Shown here piece after piece: positions 1 through 8,603 of a DNA stretch of 64,000 nt. A program made the position numbers and the translations under genes. The first letter of the stretch is position 1, and each line of letters starts with the position of its first letter. This DNA comes from Clostridium sp. (lineage in GTDB: Bacteria; Bacillota; Clostridia; Oscillospirales; Ruminococcaceae). The notes below the pieces were generated by a model. That model was not told where the DNA came from. It saw only the letters and a program-made list of their open reading frames with translations, and made no database searches. The stretch spans positions 1-64,000 of the forward strand of contig JAMPFN010000007.1 of NCBI GenBank assembly GCA_023664445.1, read 5' to 3'.

Positions 1-154
1 AAGTTCAAGACAATCTGTTGTCGTAATTCGGCGGTATCTTAAATTTCTTTGAAGTCATACTGACGTATGTCAATAAGTTTGTGTAAGATGACGGAAAATT
101 TACAAGCAGATTCGTGCAAAGCCGTCAGTCGGTAATTGTGCGGTGTTGTCTTAA
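1..154. repeat. family A intergenic repeat, cut by window start
   Basis: No gene is visible here. From about 80 to 154 the sequence follows the right half of the family A elements at 236-361 and 4732-4910: the GTGTAAGATGACGGAAAAT block, a GTGCAAAGCCGTCAGTC block and a closing TGTGCGGTGTTGTCTTAA. The centre, near 50-75, carries the family hairpin as CATAC/GTATG. The left end lies outside the window. Confidence 0.7.
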
Positions 155-181
155 TTTCCATTCCCCCTCAAAAAAGCCGTA

Positions 182-210
182 TTGACTTTTTTGGGTTTTT
201 GTGATACAAT
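182..210 (+). promoter_or_regulatory. predicted sigma-A promoter
   Basis: TTGACT (182-187), a 17-base spacer and TACAAT (205-210) make a near-consensus promoter. The next gene on this strand is the hybrid kinase at 651, so its transcript would carry a leader of about 430 bases containing one family A and one family B element. A short non-coding transcript is the alternative. Confidence 0.6.
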
Positions 211-235
211 AAGCGTATAAACGCTGATTACTTTA

Positions 236-361
236 TTAAGGCAATACCGCACAAGGATTGTGCCGAAAATGCGCAATCAGATTTTTTGTGTAAGATGACG
301 GAAAATCTGCAAGCAGATTCGGCGAAAAGTCGTCAGGCGGTCTTTGTGCGGTATTGCCTTA
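236..361. repeat. family A element, intact, about 126 bp
   Basis: The element starts TTAAGGCAATACCGCACAA and ends with its inverted copy, TTGTGCGGTATTGCCTTAA, a terminal inverted repeat of about 19 bases. It includes TTAA at both edges. The interior has the GTGTAAGATGACGGAAAAT block and a CGTCAGGCGGTCTTTG block. It has no convincing reading frame and resembles a MITE or structured intergenic repeat. Confidence 0.8.
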
Positions 362-418
362 AGTCTTTGCAGATATGTAAATTTTCGATTTGCTTCCTGC
401 ATATCGAACGGGTTTATA

Positions 419-585
419 TTAGAACCTGTTCACATAAAATATATCACACATCTTTTTGGCGAATTTTATCACTAATTGCGTTAAAATTTCTTGAAATACG
501 CAAGTATGCCTGCAAAACTTTGCCTTATTATTGACAAAATCATGCTCAAAAATCTGCATAATTCTTTTATGTGAACAGACTCTAA
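419..585. repeat. family B element, intact, about 167 bp
   Basis: The left end reads TTAGAACCTGTTCACATAAAA and the right end is its inverted copy with two differences, closing on GACTCTAA. The core (484-517) contains the hairpin ATAC-GCAA-GTAT at 496-507. The core matches the minus strand of the family A element at 4801-4834 at 31 of 34 positions. It lies about 65 bases upstream of the hybrid kinase start. Confidence 0.8.
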
Positions 586-650
586 TGAGGCTTTGTTGCC
601 TATATCATTTCTTGTAAATTTGTGGGAAACCATTTTGGAGAGAATAAAAA

Positions 651-3245
651 TTGAAAAATCAAAATATTGAGCAAAGTAAACGGAAAATCACCGTAAAACA
701 GCTCGGTAAAGTGCTTATGGTGGCGCTGATGATTCTTGCGGTTTTCGTTGGAGTGGCGCTTCTCTATTCCGTTGTGACTAACAAGATAATTGATCTGTCG
801 GTTCGCTCCATGAACGAGTTAACTCTTCATGATGAAACCTCCATTTTAAAATCTTTGGAGTACCGTTGGAACACGCTTTCGGGGATCGGCGAAGAGTGCC
901 GCCAAGCTAAATGTAAAACGGTTCACGAGCTTATGGAACAGCTGAATCTCAAAGGCAGCAGCGTGGATTGCCTTGACATTGCTCTTGTCGACGAGGACAA
1001 CGAGATCTACTACAGTTCTATGTTCACTTCCAAGGATGAGAATATCATCTCTTTTTGTCAGGCTAACGAGAAGCGTTTCGCGGTCAGGTACGACGGTATG
1101 GGTCAAAGCGTGGAAAGCCGCAACGAATGTCTGCTTTTAGGTGTAAAGATCAAGCCGTTTACCGTAGAGAATAAAACTTTTACGCATATGATATGCCGTT
1201 ATCATATCAACTCTCTCGCAGATGAACTGAAGATCGACTGTTACGACGAACAGGGCTACAGCAGCGTAGTCGATCATGACGGCAATTACATAGTGAATCT
1301 GAATCACAGCCACAGCGTCAGCAAACGGGATAATTTTTTTACGGATATTTCCGAATACCGCTTAAATGACGGTATGACCGTTGATGAGATCCGCAAAAAT
1401 ATCGATAAAAACGAAGCTTTCACCATCTCCTTTGAAACTGACAGCGGCGGCGAATTGATGCGTTTTACGCCTATAGAAGAAGTAGATTGGTATTTTGTGA
1501 TGTCGGTTTCACGTTCTGTTTTCGAGCATCAGAGCTTAGAACTTATGCGAATAGTAATACTGATATTTATCGCCATGGGAACCGTAGTGGTGCTTGTTTT
1601 TGTGTTGGCTCTGCGCAATCGTCAGTCCGCGGTACGGGCAAAGGTCGACCAGAAGCATCGCGAAGAGCTTAACAAAGCGTTGACTATGGCAGAATCCGCG
1701 AACCGTGCCAAAACCACGTTTCTGAATAATATGTCGCACGATATCCGCACACCGATGAACGCGATCATCGGATTTACCAACCTCGCGTCAAAGCACCTTG
1801 ACAATGCGGAACAGCTCAAGGATTATCTCGGAAAGATCAGCCAGTCATCCGCTCATTTGCTGAGTCTGATAAACGACGTGCTGGATATGAGCCGTATCGA
1901 ATCGGGAAAGGTCGTTATCGAGGAAAAACCCGAAAATTTGGCGGATATACTTCAAAATGTACGCAACATTATTCAGACGGACATTCACTCAAAACAGCTG
2001 AAGCTGTACGTTGACGCGGTAAACGTTATCGACGAGGATATCTACTGCGATAAACTGCGGCTCAATCAGATACTGCTAAATCTTCTGTCCAACGCTATGA
2101 AGTTTACTCCGGCGGGAGGCACTGTTTCGCTTCGTCTTATCGAAAAGGAAAGAAGCCACGAGGGGTACGGCAATTATGAGCTTCGTGTAAAGGATACCGG
2201 GATCGGAATGAGCCAGGAGTTCGCCGCGACGATATTCGAGCCGTTTACGCGTGAGCATACTGCCACGGTAAGCGGTATTCAGGGAACGGGACTCGGTATG
2301 TCCATTACAAAGAATATAGTGGATATGATGAATGGAACGATAGAAGTCCATAGCGAAAAAGATAAAGGTACGGAATTTATTATTAATTTGTCGTTTAGAC
2401 TTCGGGACGAATGCAAGGATCCGATTGTCATACCCCATTTGGAAGGCGTACACGCTTTGGTTGCCGACGATGATATGGATAGCTGCCAAAGCGTCAGTCA
2501 GATGCTACGTTATGCGGGTATCAGAGCCGAATGGACTATGTACGGAAAAGAAGCTGTTGCCCGCGCTAAAGAGGCAGTCGAGATCGGCGATAGTTTTGGG
2601 ATCTATATAATAGATTGGCAAATGCCCGATCAGGACGGTTTGGAAACCGTTCGGCGCATTCGTAAGATCGTTGGAGATGAGCCGCCGATACTACTGTTGA
2701 CCGCTTATGACTGGTCGGACATAGAAACGGAAGCGTGGGAAGCAGGTGTAACGGATTTTATAGGCAAACCGCTGTTTCCGTCTGTGCTGAACCGAACGCT
2801 GGCACAGCTGTACGACGAAACTGCCGAGCAGCAAACGCCCGAAGAAAGCGAATCCGTTTCCTTCAAAGGTCGCCGGCTGCTTTTGGTAGAAGATAACGAG
2901 CTGAACCGCGAGATCGCGACGGCGATCCTCGAAGAATGGGGATTTTTGATAGAAACCGCAGAAAACGGTCAAATAGCTGTTGACACCGTAAAGGCTTCCG
3001 AACCGGGTTATTTTGACGCAGTTCTTATGGACGTTCAGATGCCTGTGATGAACGGTTATGAAGCAAGTCAGGCTATACGTGCGCTTGATGATCCAGAACT
3101 GTCCAAGATACTTATCATAGCTATGACGGCAAACGCCTTTGAAGAGGATAAACAAGAAGCAATCAATTCGGGAATGAACGACCACATAGGCAAACCGATC
3201 GATGTTCCGACGCTCTTGAAAACATTAAAAAAATATTTATCATAA
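651..3245 (+). CDS. hybrid sensor histidine kinase with two receiver domains
   Basis: Membrane-bound sensor kinase that should autophosphorylate on histidine and pass the phosphate to its own receivers. A membrane segment lies near residues 19-41, followed by an extracellular region of about 255 residues and a second membrane segment near 300-322. The H-box SHDIRTPMNAI has the phospho-acceptor at H363. The N-box LLSNAMKFTP and G-boxes DTGIGMS and GTGLGMS complete the ATPase domain. Two receivers follow, with likely phospho-acceptors D655 (IIDWQMPD) and D794 (LMDVQMP). There is no output or Hpt domain, so the downstream partner is unknown. The start is TTG at 651, with GGAG about 10 bases upstream. 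The sugar-binding lipoprotein gene follows after 13 bases, which suggests joint sensing. The ligand cannot be read from the sequence. Confidence 0.92.
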   Translation: MKNQNIEQSKRKITVKQLGKVLMVALMILAVFVGVALLYSVVTNKIIDLSVRSMNELTLHDETSILKSLEYRWNTLSGIGEECRQAKCKTVHELMEQLNLKGSSVDCLDIALVDEDNEIYYSSMFTSKDENIISFCQANEKRFAVRYDGMGQSVESRNECLLLGVKIKPFTVENKTFTHMICRYHINSLADELKIDCYDEQGYSSVVDHDGNYIVNLNHSHSVSKRDNFFTDISEYRLNDGMTVDEIRKNIDKNEAFTISFETDSGGELMRFTPIEEVDWYFVMSVSRSVFEHQSLELMRIVILIFIAMGTVVVLVFVLALRNRQSAVRAKVDQKHREELNKALTMAESANRAKTTFLNNMSHDIRTPMNAIIGFTNLASKHLDNAEQLKDYLGKISQSSAHLLSLINDVLDMSRIESGKVVIEEKPENLADILQNVRNIIQTDIHSKQLKLYVDAVNVIDEDIYCDKLRLNQILLNLLSNAMKFTPAGGTVSLRLIEKERSHEGYGNYELRVKDTGIGMSQEFAATIFEPFTREHTATVSGIQGTGLGMSITKNIVDMMNGTIEVHSEKDKGTEFIINLSFRLRDECKDPIVIPHLEGVHALVADDDMDSCQSVSQMLRYAGIRAEWTMYGKEAVARAKEAVEIGDSFGIYIIDWQMPDQDGLETVRRIRKIVGDEPPILLLTAYDWSDIETEAWEAGVTDFIGKPLFPSVLNRTLAQLYDETAEQQTPEESESVSFKGRRLLLVEDNELNREIATAILEEWGFLIETAENGQIAVDTVKASEPGYFDAVLMDVQMPVMNGYEASQAIRALDDPELSKILIIAMTANAFEEDKQEAINSGMNDHIGKPIDVPTLLKTLKKYLS

Positions 3246-3258
3246 AAGGAGATAATTG

Positions 3259-4602
3259 ATGAAAAAGAAAGCTGTTTTTAGTTTTTTACTTGCTGCTGCA
3301 ATGACATGCGGACTTCTCACAGGATGCTCGGATAAACATGAAAAAAAAGCTTCCGTAGTTCTTAATGTCAAATGTCCTGCGCTTCAAATGAACGATCACC
3401 TCGGAACGGGAGTTACAAACACAGCTCAATTTTTACAAAAGGCTGCCGACGATTTCTGCAAGCAATACGAGGACGCGAATGTGACTGTTAACCTTATCGA
3501 GTTCGAGCAGACGGGCGAGGACGCCGAGATCCTTGAATGCTTTGATACTTCGGATGCTGCCGACGTACTGTTCGAGGGATATTTCAATATGTCAACCTAC
3601 ATTCATACGGGCAGAGTCGTGCCGCTTGACGATATTATCAGCGATGATATGAAAGCTGATATCTATCCGAGCTATTGGACGGAGAGTCAGCTCAACGGAA
3701 AGACGTATATGATGCCGTTTTATACGGCGCAAAATACGCTTTCTTTCAATGCCGATCTGTTCCGTGAGGCAGGTCTGGAGGAATTCATTAAAGAACCCGA
3801 CGTTATTCAAAATTGGACGGAGGAGCAGTTTGAATATATATTAAAAACGCTGAAAGAAAACCTATCGGACAATGTTTCTCCTATGATGATGTATGCTGCA
3901 GACAATCAGGGCGATACTCACATTATGACGCTGCTCAGGTCTTTCGGATGTCCGCTGTTCGATGAGAACGGACGATTCTGTGTAAATACTTCCGAAGGCA
4001 TAACGGCTTTGAAATGGATCAAGGAATGCAATGACAAGGGATATTTTCCATCTAAAGCAGATACCTTGGTCATTTTGGATAATTATAATCAGTTTATTAA
4101 CGGTCAGTTGGCGCTTTATATCAATAATGTGGCTCAGGAAACGAACTGCCGAAAGGAAGGCGGCTTTGATATTTATTCCGTCAACTTCCCGAATTTCGCC
4201 GATTTGAACGGACAAGGTCTGGCAACTGTTTTTACTTCCGGATTTGAGGTGTTTGATAACGGAGATGCGGATAAGCTCAAGGCAGGAAAAGCGTTTGTAA
4301 AATTTATTTATGAAAGCGATTATAAGGACTATATGACGGGAGCGCAGCCGTGCAGCGAAAGCGTGGCGGAGAAATATGCCGACGCTTTGAAGAGCGAAAG
4401 CAAGTACATCAACAATAGCCAAGCAAATGTGAATCTTACAGGCAACAATCCAAACTGGCGCGGCGTTCGTGCAGCGTTCTATCTCAACATACAGGATCTG
4501 CTTTTCGGAGATAAAACTCCCGAGGAGATCGCGGCAAACATTGACGCGTCCTGCAATGCGGCAATAGAGGAAGGTTACGCTACCAGCAAACTTCACGATT
4601 AA
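3259..4602 (+). CDS. extracellular solute-binding lipoprotein (sugar-type ABC family 1)
   Basis: Lipoprotein of 447 residues with a signal peptide and lipobox LLTGC (lipidated Cys near residue 23). The rest resembles the family 1 solute-binding proteins that usually deliver oligosaccharides to ABC permeases. I chose ATG 3259, seven bases after AAAGGAG; the TTG directly before it is less likely. No permease or ATPase gene is nearby. Because the gene directly follows the hybrid kinase and precedes a strong terminator, it may act as an extracellular ligand-binding partner of that kinase rather than in transport; this is inference. Alternatively it serves a transporter encoded elsewhere. Confidence 0.88.
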   Translation: MKKKAVFSFLLAAAMTCGLLTGCSDKHEKKASVVLNVKCPALQMNDHLGTGVTNTAQFLQKAADDFCKQYEDANVTVNLIEFEQTGEDAEILECFDTSDAADVLFEGYFNMSTYIHTGRVVPLDDIISDDMKADIYPSYWTESQLNGKTYMMPFYTAQNTLSFNADLFREAGLEEFIKEPDVIQNWTEEQFEYILKTLKENLSDNVSPMMMYAADNQGDTHIMTLLRSFGCPLFDENGRFCVNTSEGITALKWIKECNDKGYFPSKADTLVILDNYNQFINGQLALYINNVAQETNCRKEGGFDIYSVNFPNFADLNGQGLATVFTSGFEVFDNGDADKLKAGKAFVKFIYESDYKDYMTGAQPCSESVAEKYADALKSESKYINNSQANVNLTGNNPNWRGVRAAFYLNIQDLLFGDKTPEEIAANIDASCNAAIEEGYATSKLHD

Positions 4603-4609
4603 CGAATGT

Positions 4610-4640
4610 TTAAGGCAATACTGCACAAAGATTGCCTTAA
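4610..4640. repeat. family A mini-element, internally deleted
   Basis: TTAAGGCAATACTGCACAAAG runs directly into ATTGCCTTAA, so only the two ends of a family A element remain, with almost nothing between. It begins eight bases after the lipoprotein stop codon. Confidence 0.6.
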
Positions 4641-4651
4641 AATCTGCATAT

Positions 4652-4693
4652 AAAATCCTTTTGCCGACATTATGTTGGCAAAAGGATTTTTTT
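4652..4693 (+). terminator. rho-independent terminator of the kinase/lipoprotein operon
   Basis: The arms AAAATCCTTTTGCC and GGCAAAAGGATTTT form a 14-pair stem around an 11-base loop and run into a T tract (TTTTTTT). Confidence 0.88.
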
Positions 4694-4731
4694 GAACTAT
4701 AGCGTAAATAGCTTTTTACGATTTATTAATT

Positions 4732-4910
4732 TTAAGGCAATACCGCACAAAGATTGTGCATCAGGTGCGCAGTCAGATTTTTCGTCAGATTGTACAGAAA
4801 TTTCGCAGGAATACTTTCGTATTTCAAGAAATTTATGTGTAAGATGGCGGAAAATACGCAAGCAGATGATGTGCAAAACCGTCAGACATGCTTTGTGCGG
4901 GTTGCCTTAA
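4732..4910. repeat. family A element, long form, about 179 bp
   Basis: It begins TTAAGGCAATACCGCACAA and ends TTTGTGCGGGTTGCCTTAA. The centre (4801-4834) is, on the minus strand, nearly the same as the core of the family B element at 484-517, and its apex is ATAC-GAAA-GTAT at 4811-4822 (minus). The right edge overlaps the 3' end of the acyltransferase gene and encodes its last residues. Confidence 0.8.
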
Positions 4911-5964
4911 TACATACAAGCCTTATCTGATCTATAATATTACATACTGCGTATACGCCGATACATATTCCCCAAACAATAAGAAGATATATCCAAAAAC
5001 TTTGCTGATAAAAATCGGGCGTTTTCAAGAATGAAAACTGTTCCCATATTATGTCCCTCATAAGCGGATTTTCATGTATAAGGTACACGGCAATATTGCT
5101 TCTCGCGATAGTGTTGACAATTTTTGACGAAAAGTTAAGACTTCTGAAAAACAATATCAGCAATACGCATTGGATAATAACGATCGGATTATCGCTTCGC
5201 TTGAATAATTTTTCATACCATTCAGCGTTACATGTCAAGAAGAGATTCAAGCCCCAAAGCGCAAAGAATCCTACAAGCGGCAATATATCAGTACCATGTT
5301 TTTCTTTCGTGAATCTTTTTACATATCCGCCGAGAATATAAAGGAATACAGCCATGTAGAGAGATTTTCCCGCTTCGTTTACTACAACCTGACCAAGCGC
5401 GAATACTTTATTTATATTTTTTATCTTTGTAAGATTTGTCCAGATCGTAAACAGGAAAAATAACACACCCGTCAAAAGCCCGTACTGTTTTTTATCGAGC
5501 GCTGAAAGGAACATATTCAGATACGGCGACAAAAACATTACAATAAGATAATTTGTCATAAAAAACCATGTACGGTTGAAAAACGGGAAAAACGCTCTTA
5601 TAACATCAAATTCGTCAATTTCCGTAAGTCCGTTTATATTCAAGTCCAATATGCCTGCAATTATACATAACGCAGTTATTGAAATGCTGTAGAACATCAT
5701 AGTGTTATTGACGTGAAAGCCTTTTTTTAAATTCTTTTTAATATCGATTTTCTTCTCAACCGAAAAGTATCCGCTAAGCATGAACAAAAGCGGCACGGGG
5801 CATCGGCACATAAGCCATTGTGCAAGATACAGCAGCTTTTGGCGTCCTTCAAGTTCAAAAGCCATTTGTTCATAGCCGCCATAGTCGCATATATGCAGAA
5901 AAACTATCTGTATCAGCAATATTATTCTCAAAAGTTCTATTCCGGACTGACGTTTATTTTCCAT
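4882..5964 (-). CDS. membrane acyltransferase (acyltransferase 3 family)
   Basis: Polytopic membrane protein of 360 residues with about ten hydrophobic segments. The N-terminal IELLRIILLIQIVFLHI stretch has the LR and the membrane His typical of acyltransferase 3 (OafA-like) enzymes, which O-acetylate surface sugars. It is the last gene of the surface-polymer operon, so polymer decoration is the likely role. I chose ATG 5964, preceded by GGAGAGG; an ATG at 5976 overlaps the previous stop codon (TAATG) but lacks its own binding site. The last eight residues and the stop codon are encoded by the edge of a family A repeat, so the original C-terminus was probably replaced. Confidence 0.85.
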   Translation of the reverse strand: MENKRQSGIELLRIILLIQIVFLHICDYGGYEQMAFELEGRQKLLYLAQWLMCRCPVPLLFMLSGYFSVEKKIDIKKNLKKGFHVNNTMMFYSISITALCIIAGILDLNINGLTEIDEFDVIRAFFPFFNRTWFFMTNYLIVMFLSPYLNMFLSALDKKQYGLLTGVLFFLFTIWTNLTKIKNINKVFALGQVVVNEAGKSLYMAVFLYILGGYVKRFTKEKHGTDILPLVGFFALWGLNLFLTCNAEWYEKLFKRSDNPIVIIQCVLLILFFRSLNFSSKIVNTIARSNIAVYLIHENPLMRDIIWEQFSFLKTPDFYQQSFWIYLLIVWGICIGVYAVCNIIDQIRLVCIKATRTKHV

Positions 5965-5975
5965 TTGCCTCTCCA

Positions 5976-8603
5976 TTAAATGCAGCTGTTATCGCTTTTA
6001 TTAATAATATTCTGATATTCGAGCATATCGTCATATACACGCTGACAGTTATTGACGTCATTATATACAAAGAAATCATCTGCGCGCTTTCTGTACATAT
6101 CCTTCATAACACAGCCGTTTTTCATATATTCTATAAGCAGGTCTATGAGCTGATCCTCATCCGTACATATTTCACCAAACGCCATAGTGTCATAGTGAAA
6201 TGTTCCCTCCTCATAGTGCTGCGGGATCTTATAATGATGAAGATAGACCAAAGGCTTTCTCATATAAGCAAAGTCAAACTGTATTCCCGAAAAATCAGTC
6301 ACCATAAGACTCGATTCACTGAATTCCTTTTCATAGCTCATATCGCCTATAGAGGGAATGATATCAACATAGTCGTTTTTATCAAAATCCTCAGCCTGAG
6401 GGCTTACAATAGGATGAAGAACATAATGTATGCGATAACCGTATTTTTTGGCTTCCGCAATAAGTCTATCGTTATTTATAAGTCCGTTATATATCTTGAA
6501 GTATTCCGTTTCCTTAAAATTAGGATTATAATCTCTCGCAACTCCCTCGTTTCTTGAAACAAGCAGTGCGGACTGCATTCTCCACGTAGGAACTATCAAT
6601 ATTTGCTTTTTATCATCGTTTATAAGACCGTCATATCTTGGAATGCCCGTAATTCTCAGCGCATTTGTTCCCTCATAGTTATACTGCGGCTTTGAAAGAT
6701 TGTCAATCTCATATTTTGACGCGCAGAAATAAAGTCTTGTATTATCACGCAAACGTCTTTGAGCGATAGCTATTTTCTGAACCGAAAGACCATGCTGAAC
6801 ACAGCAGACATGGAAATCAACTATCCCTCTCATATATGATGAATACGCGAGCGGAAGATTATGAAAAGCAAAGACCGTAGAGTTTGAAACTACCATCATA
6901 GAGGCATTGAAAAATGTGAGATAATGCTTCGGGCTATTACGTTTTACAGGCTTATATCCTTCCCTGCGCATTCTTTTATAGTCGGCTGACTTTTTATCCA
7001 GAATATAATATTTTTTGATATTATCATTTTGTCGTATTGCATATTTATACAGATATTCCGAAGAATCGCCGCCTTTATAAAGTTTGTCATAAAACATCCA
7101 AACAGTCTTTTTTCGATAAAACGGACGGGTTATCCAATAAGCCAAACGCATAAGAAGAAGCACATATACGGGCTTTGAACGGCTGAAAAGCATTTCGGCA
7201 AGACAGCGTATTTCACGATAAAGCGTATAAAGCTTACGCTTTTTTCGTACAACAATAGTATCATTGCTGTGATATACCGTGTAATTTGCAACGTTCCAGT
7301 AAGCGTAAAGCGGTTTTTTGGAGATACGGCTTGTGTGCGACTGGAAGCTTAACTTAAGAGGCTGTTTGACGCCGTTATATTCAATACAGAACGAAATACG
7401 CTGGAATGAGGACTTTTCATTCAACGGAACTGCAGCACGTCCGCCATAGCTTTTGTACGCCGATTTTCCAAAATATTTTGTCAATGAATAACGTTCGTCA
7501 AATTTAACGTCATATTCCGTACCGTCGATATCGGCAAAAAAACGAACTGTTTTGTTATCAAAGTACGACGGTACAGAAAAATCAATATGCAGCGCTCCGT
7601 CCTTATAGTCGATAAGAGTAATATTCACAACAAGACTTTTTGCCGACATTATCAGGTAATTTTCAAATACCAAAAACAACGTGCTTGCGTTATTTATAAT
7701 ATCAAATTTAAGTTCAAAATCCCATTCCTTTATCTGCAAAAGCATTTTTCTTATGTTAAAATTGATTTTAACGCTCGGTACGCTTTCGCTTCTTAGAATA
7801 GTTTTATTATCAACAAACCCCAAGATTTCATGCCACAGCTTTACATACTCCTCAATATCGCCGCCCTCTATCAGATGCTTATTGCGGTTATCAAGATTTG
7901 CATACAATCTGCAGCAAAGAAAATATATTGTGAAAATTTGCAGCATGTCTGGAACTGTACCGTATTTTTTTTCGGCGTTTTTTAAATATGGGATAAGAAA
8001 ATCATTGATAGACGAGTAATACCAGTCTATATCCGTCATCCCCGGAAAAAACTGAAAATTATCGTCCTTTGCTTCTGCATAACGGTATTTTACATGATTT
8101 GCCTTTATCCATTTCTTTTCATTCAAAAGCATATCCAAAAGGTAATATTTCTGTGTTTCCCAACCAAGATCGATATGATCATCGACGATAAGACATGACT
8201 TTTCCCAAAGAACGCCGTTCATGTCGTTTATAAAGCATGTGCCGTCTTTAGCCCTGCATAATTCCACAGCATCAGCGGGTTTTGTAAGATTATTTTTAGT
8301 ATCGTATAAATATACGCTGTTCGGCACAGATACCGAAACCTTGTACTTCTCCATATCGGCGATCATATTTTCAAAATAATTTTTACCAAATACGTCGCCC
8401 TCATAAACAACCGTGACATATTTTCCTTTAAGCGATGAATAAACGTCCTGCCATGCGGTCAGGCTTTCCTTAAAGGAACATGGCTGCATTTTTACAATTT
8501 CTACAGATCCGCTGCCGATAGACTGATTATTAATATATTTTTCGGTTTCACATTTATCGGTATCATTAAAATATATTACAGAAACCTTTATGTTATTGCT
8601 CAT
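5976..8603 (-). CDS. large CDP-glycerol-type glycerophosphotransferase (TagF/TarL-like)
   Basis: 875-residue enzyme predicted to polymerise polyol phosphate on the cytoplasmic membrane face. The C-terminal part, from about residue 498, matches the CDP-glycerol glycerophosphotransferase family: VWMFYDKLYKGGDSSEY, a VQHG motif, a VPTWR motif and VTDFSGIQFDFAYM before KPLVYL. The N-terminal 110 residues (VSVIYFNDTD, VTVVYEGDVFGKNYFENM) look like a GT-A, GT2-type domain. Residues 110-490 have no family I recognise. ATG 8603 has GGAGG seven bases upstream. It overlaps licD by 11 bases. The polyol (glycerol, ribitol or other) is not fixed by the sequence. Confidence 0.87.
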   Translation of the reverse strand: MSNNIKVSVIYFNDTDKCETEKYINNQSIGSGSVEIVKMQPCSFKESLTAWQDVYSSLKGKYVTVVYEGDVFGKNYFENMIADMEKYKVSVSVPNSVYLYDTKNNLTKPADAVELCRAKDGTCFINDMNGVLWEKSCLIVDDHIDLGWETQKYYLLDMLLNEKKWIKANHVKYRYAEAKDDNFQFFPGMTDIDWYYSSINDFLIPYLKNAEKKYGTVPDMLQIFTIYFLCCRLYANLDNRNKHLIEGGDIEEYVKLWHEILGFVDNKTILRSESVPSVKINFNIRKMLLQIKEWDFELKFDIINNASTLFLVFENYLIMSAKSLVVNITLIDYKDGALHIDFSVPSYFDNKTVRFFADIDGTEYDVKFDERYSLTKYFGKSAYKSYGGRAAVPLNEKSSFQRISFCIEYNGVKQPLKLSFQSHTSRISKKPLYAYWNVANYTVYHSNDTIVVRKKRKLYTLYREIRCLAEMLFSRSKPVYVLLLMRLAYWITRPFYRKKTVWMFYDKLYKGGDSSEYLYKYAIRQNDNIKKYYILDKKSADYKRMRREGYKPVKRNSPKHYLTFFNASMMVVSNSTVFAFHNLPLAYSSYMRGIVDFHVCCVQHGLSVQKIAIAQRRLRDNTRLYFCASKYEIDNLSKPQYNYEGTNALRITGIPRYDGLINDDKKQILIVPTWRMQSALLVSRNEGVARDYNPNFKETEYFKIYNGLINNDRLIAEAKKYGYRIHYVLHPIVSPQAEDFDKNDYVDIIPSIGDMSYEKEFSESSLMVTDFSGIQFDFAYMRKPLVYLHHYKIPQHYEEGTFHYDTMAFGEICTDEDQLIDLLIEYMKNGCVMKDMYRKRADDFFVYNDVNNCQRVYDDMLEYQNIINKSDNSCI

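Noticed and set aside
286-534. 82-codon plus-strand frame
   Set aside because: It runs through a family A end and most of a family B element; no ribosome-binding site and no plausible protein.
3862-4626. 254-codon minus-strand frame
   Set aside because: Antisense shadow of the solute-binding lipoprotein.
4692-4910. 72-codon plus-strand frame
   Set aside because: It lies almost wholly within the 4732-4910 repeat and starts inside the terminator tail.
5820-6557. 245-codon plus-strand frame
   Set aside because: Antisense to the acyltransferase and TagF-like genes, whose families are clear; no binding site.
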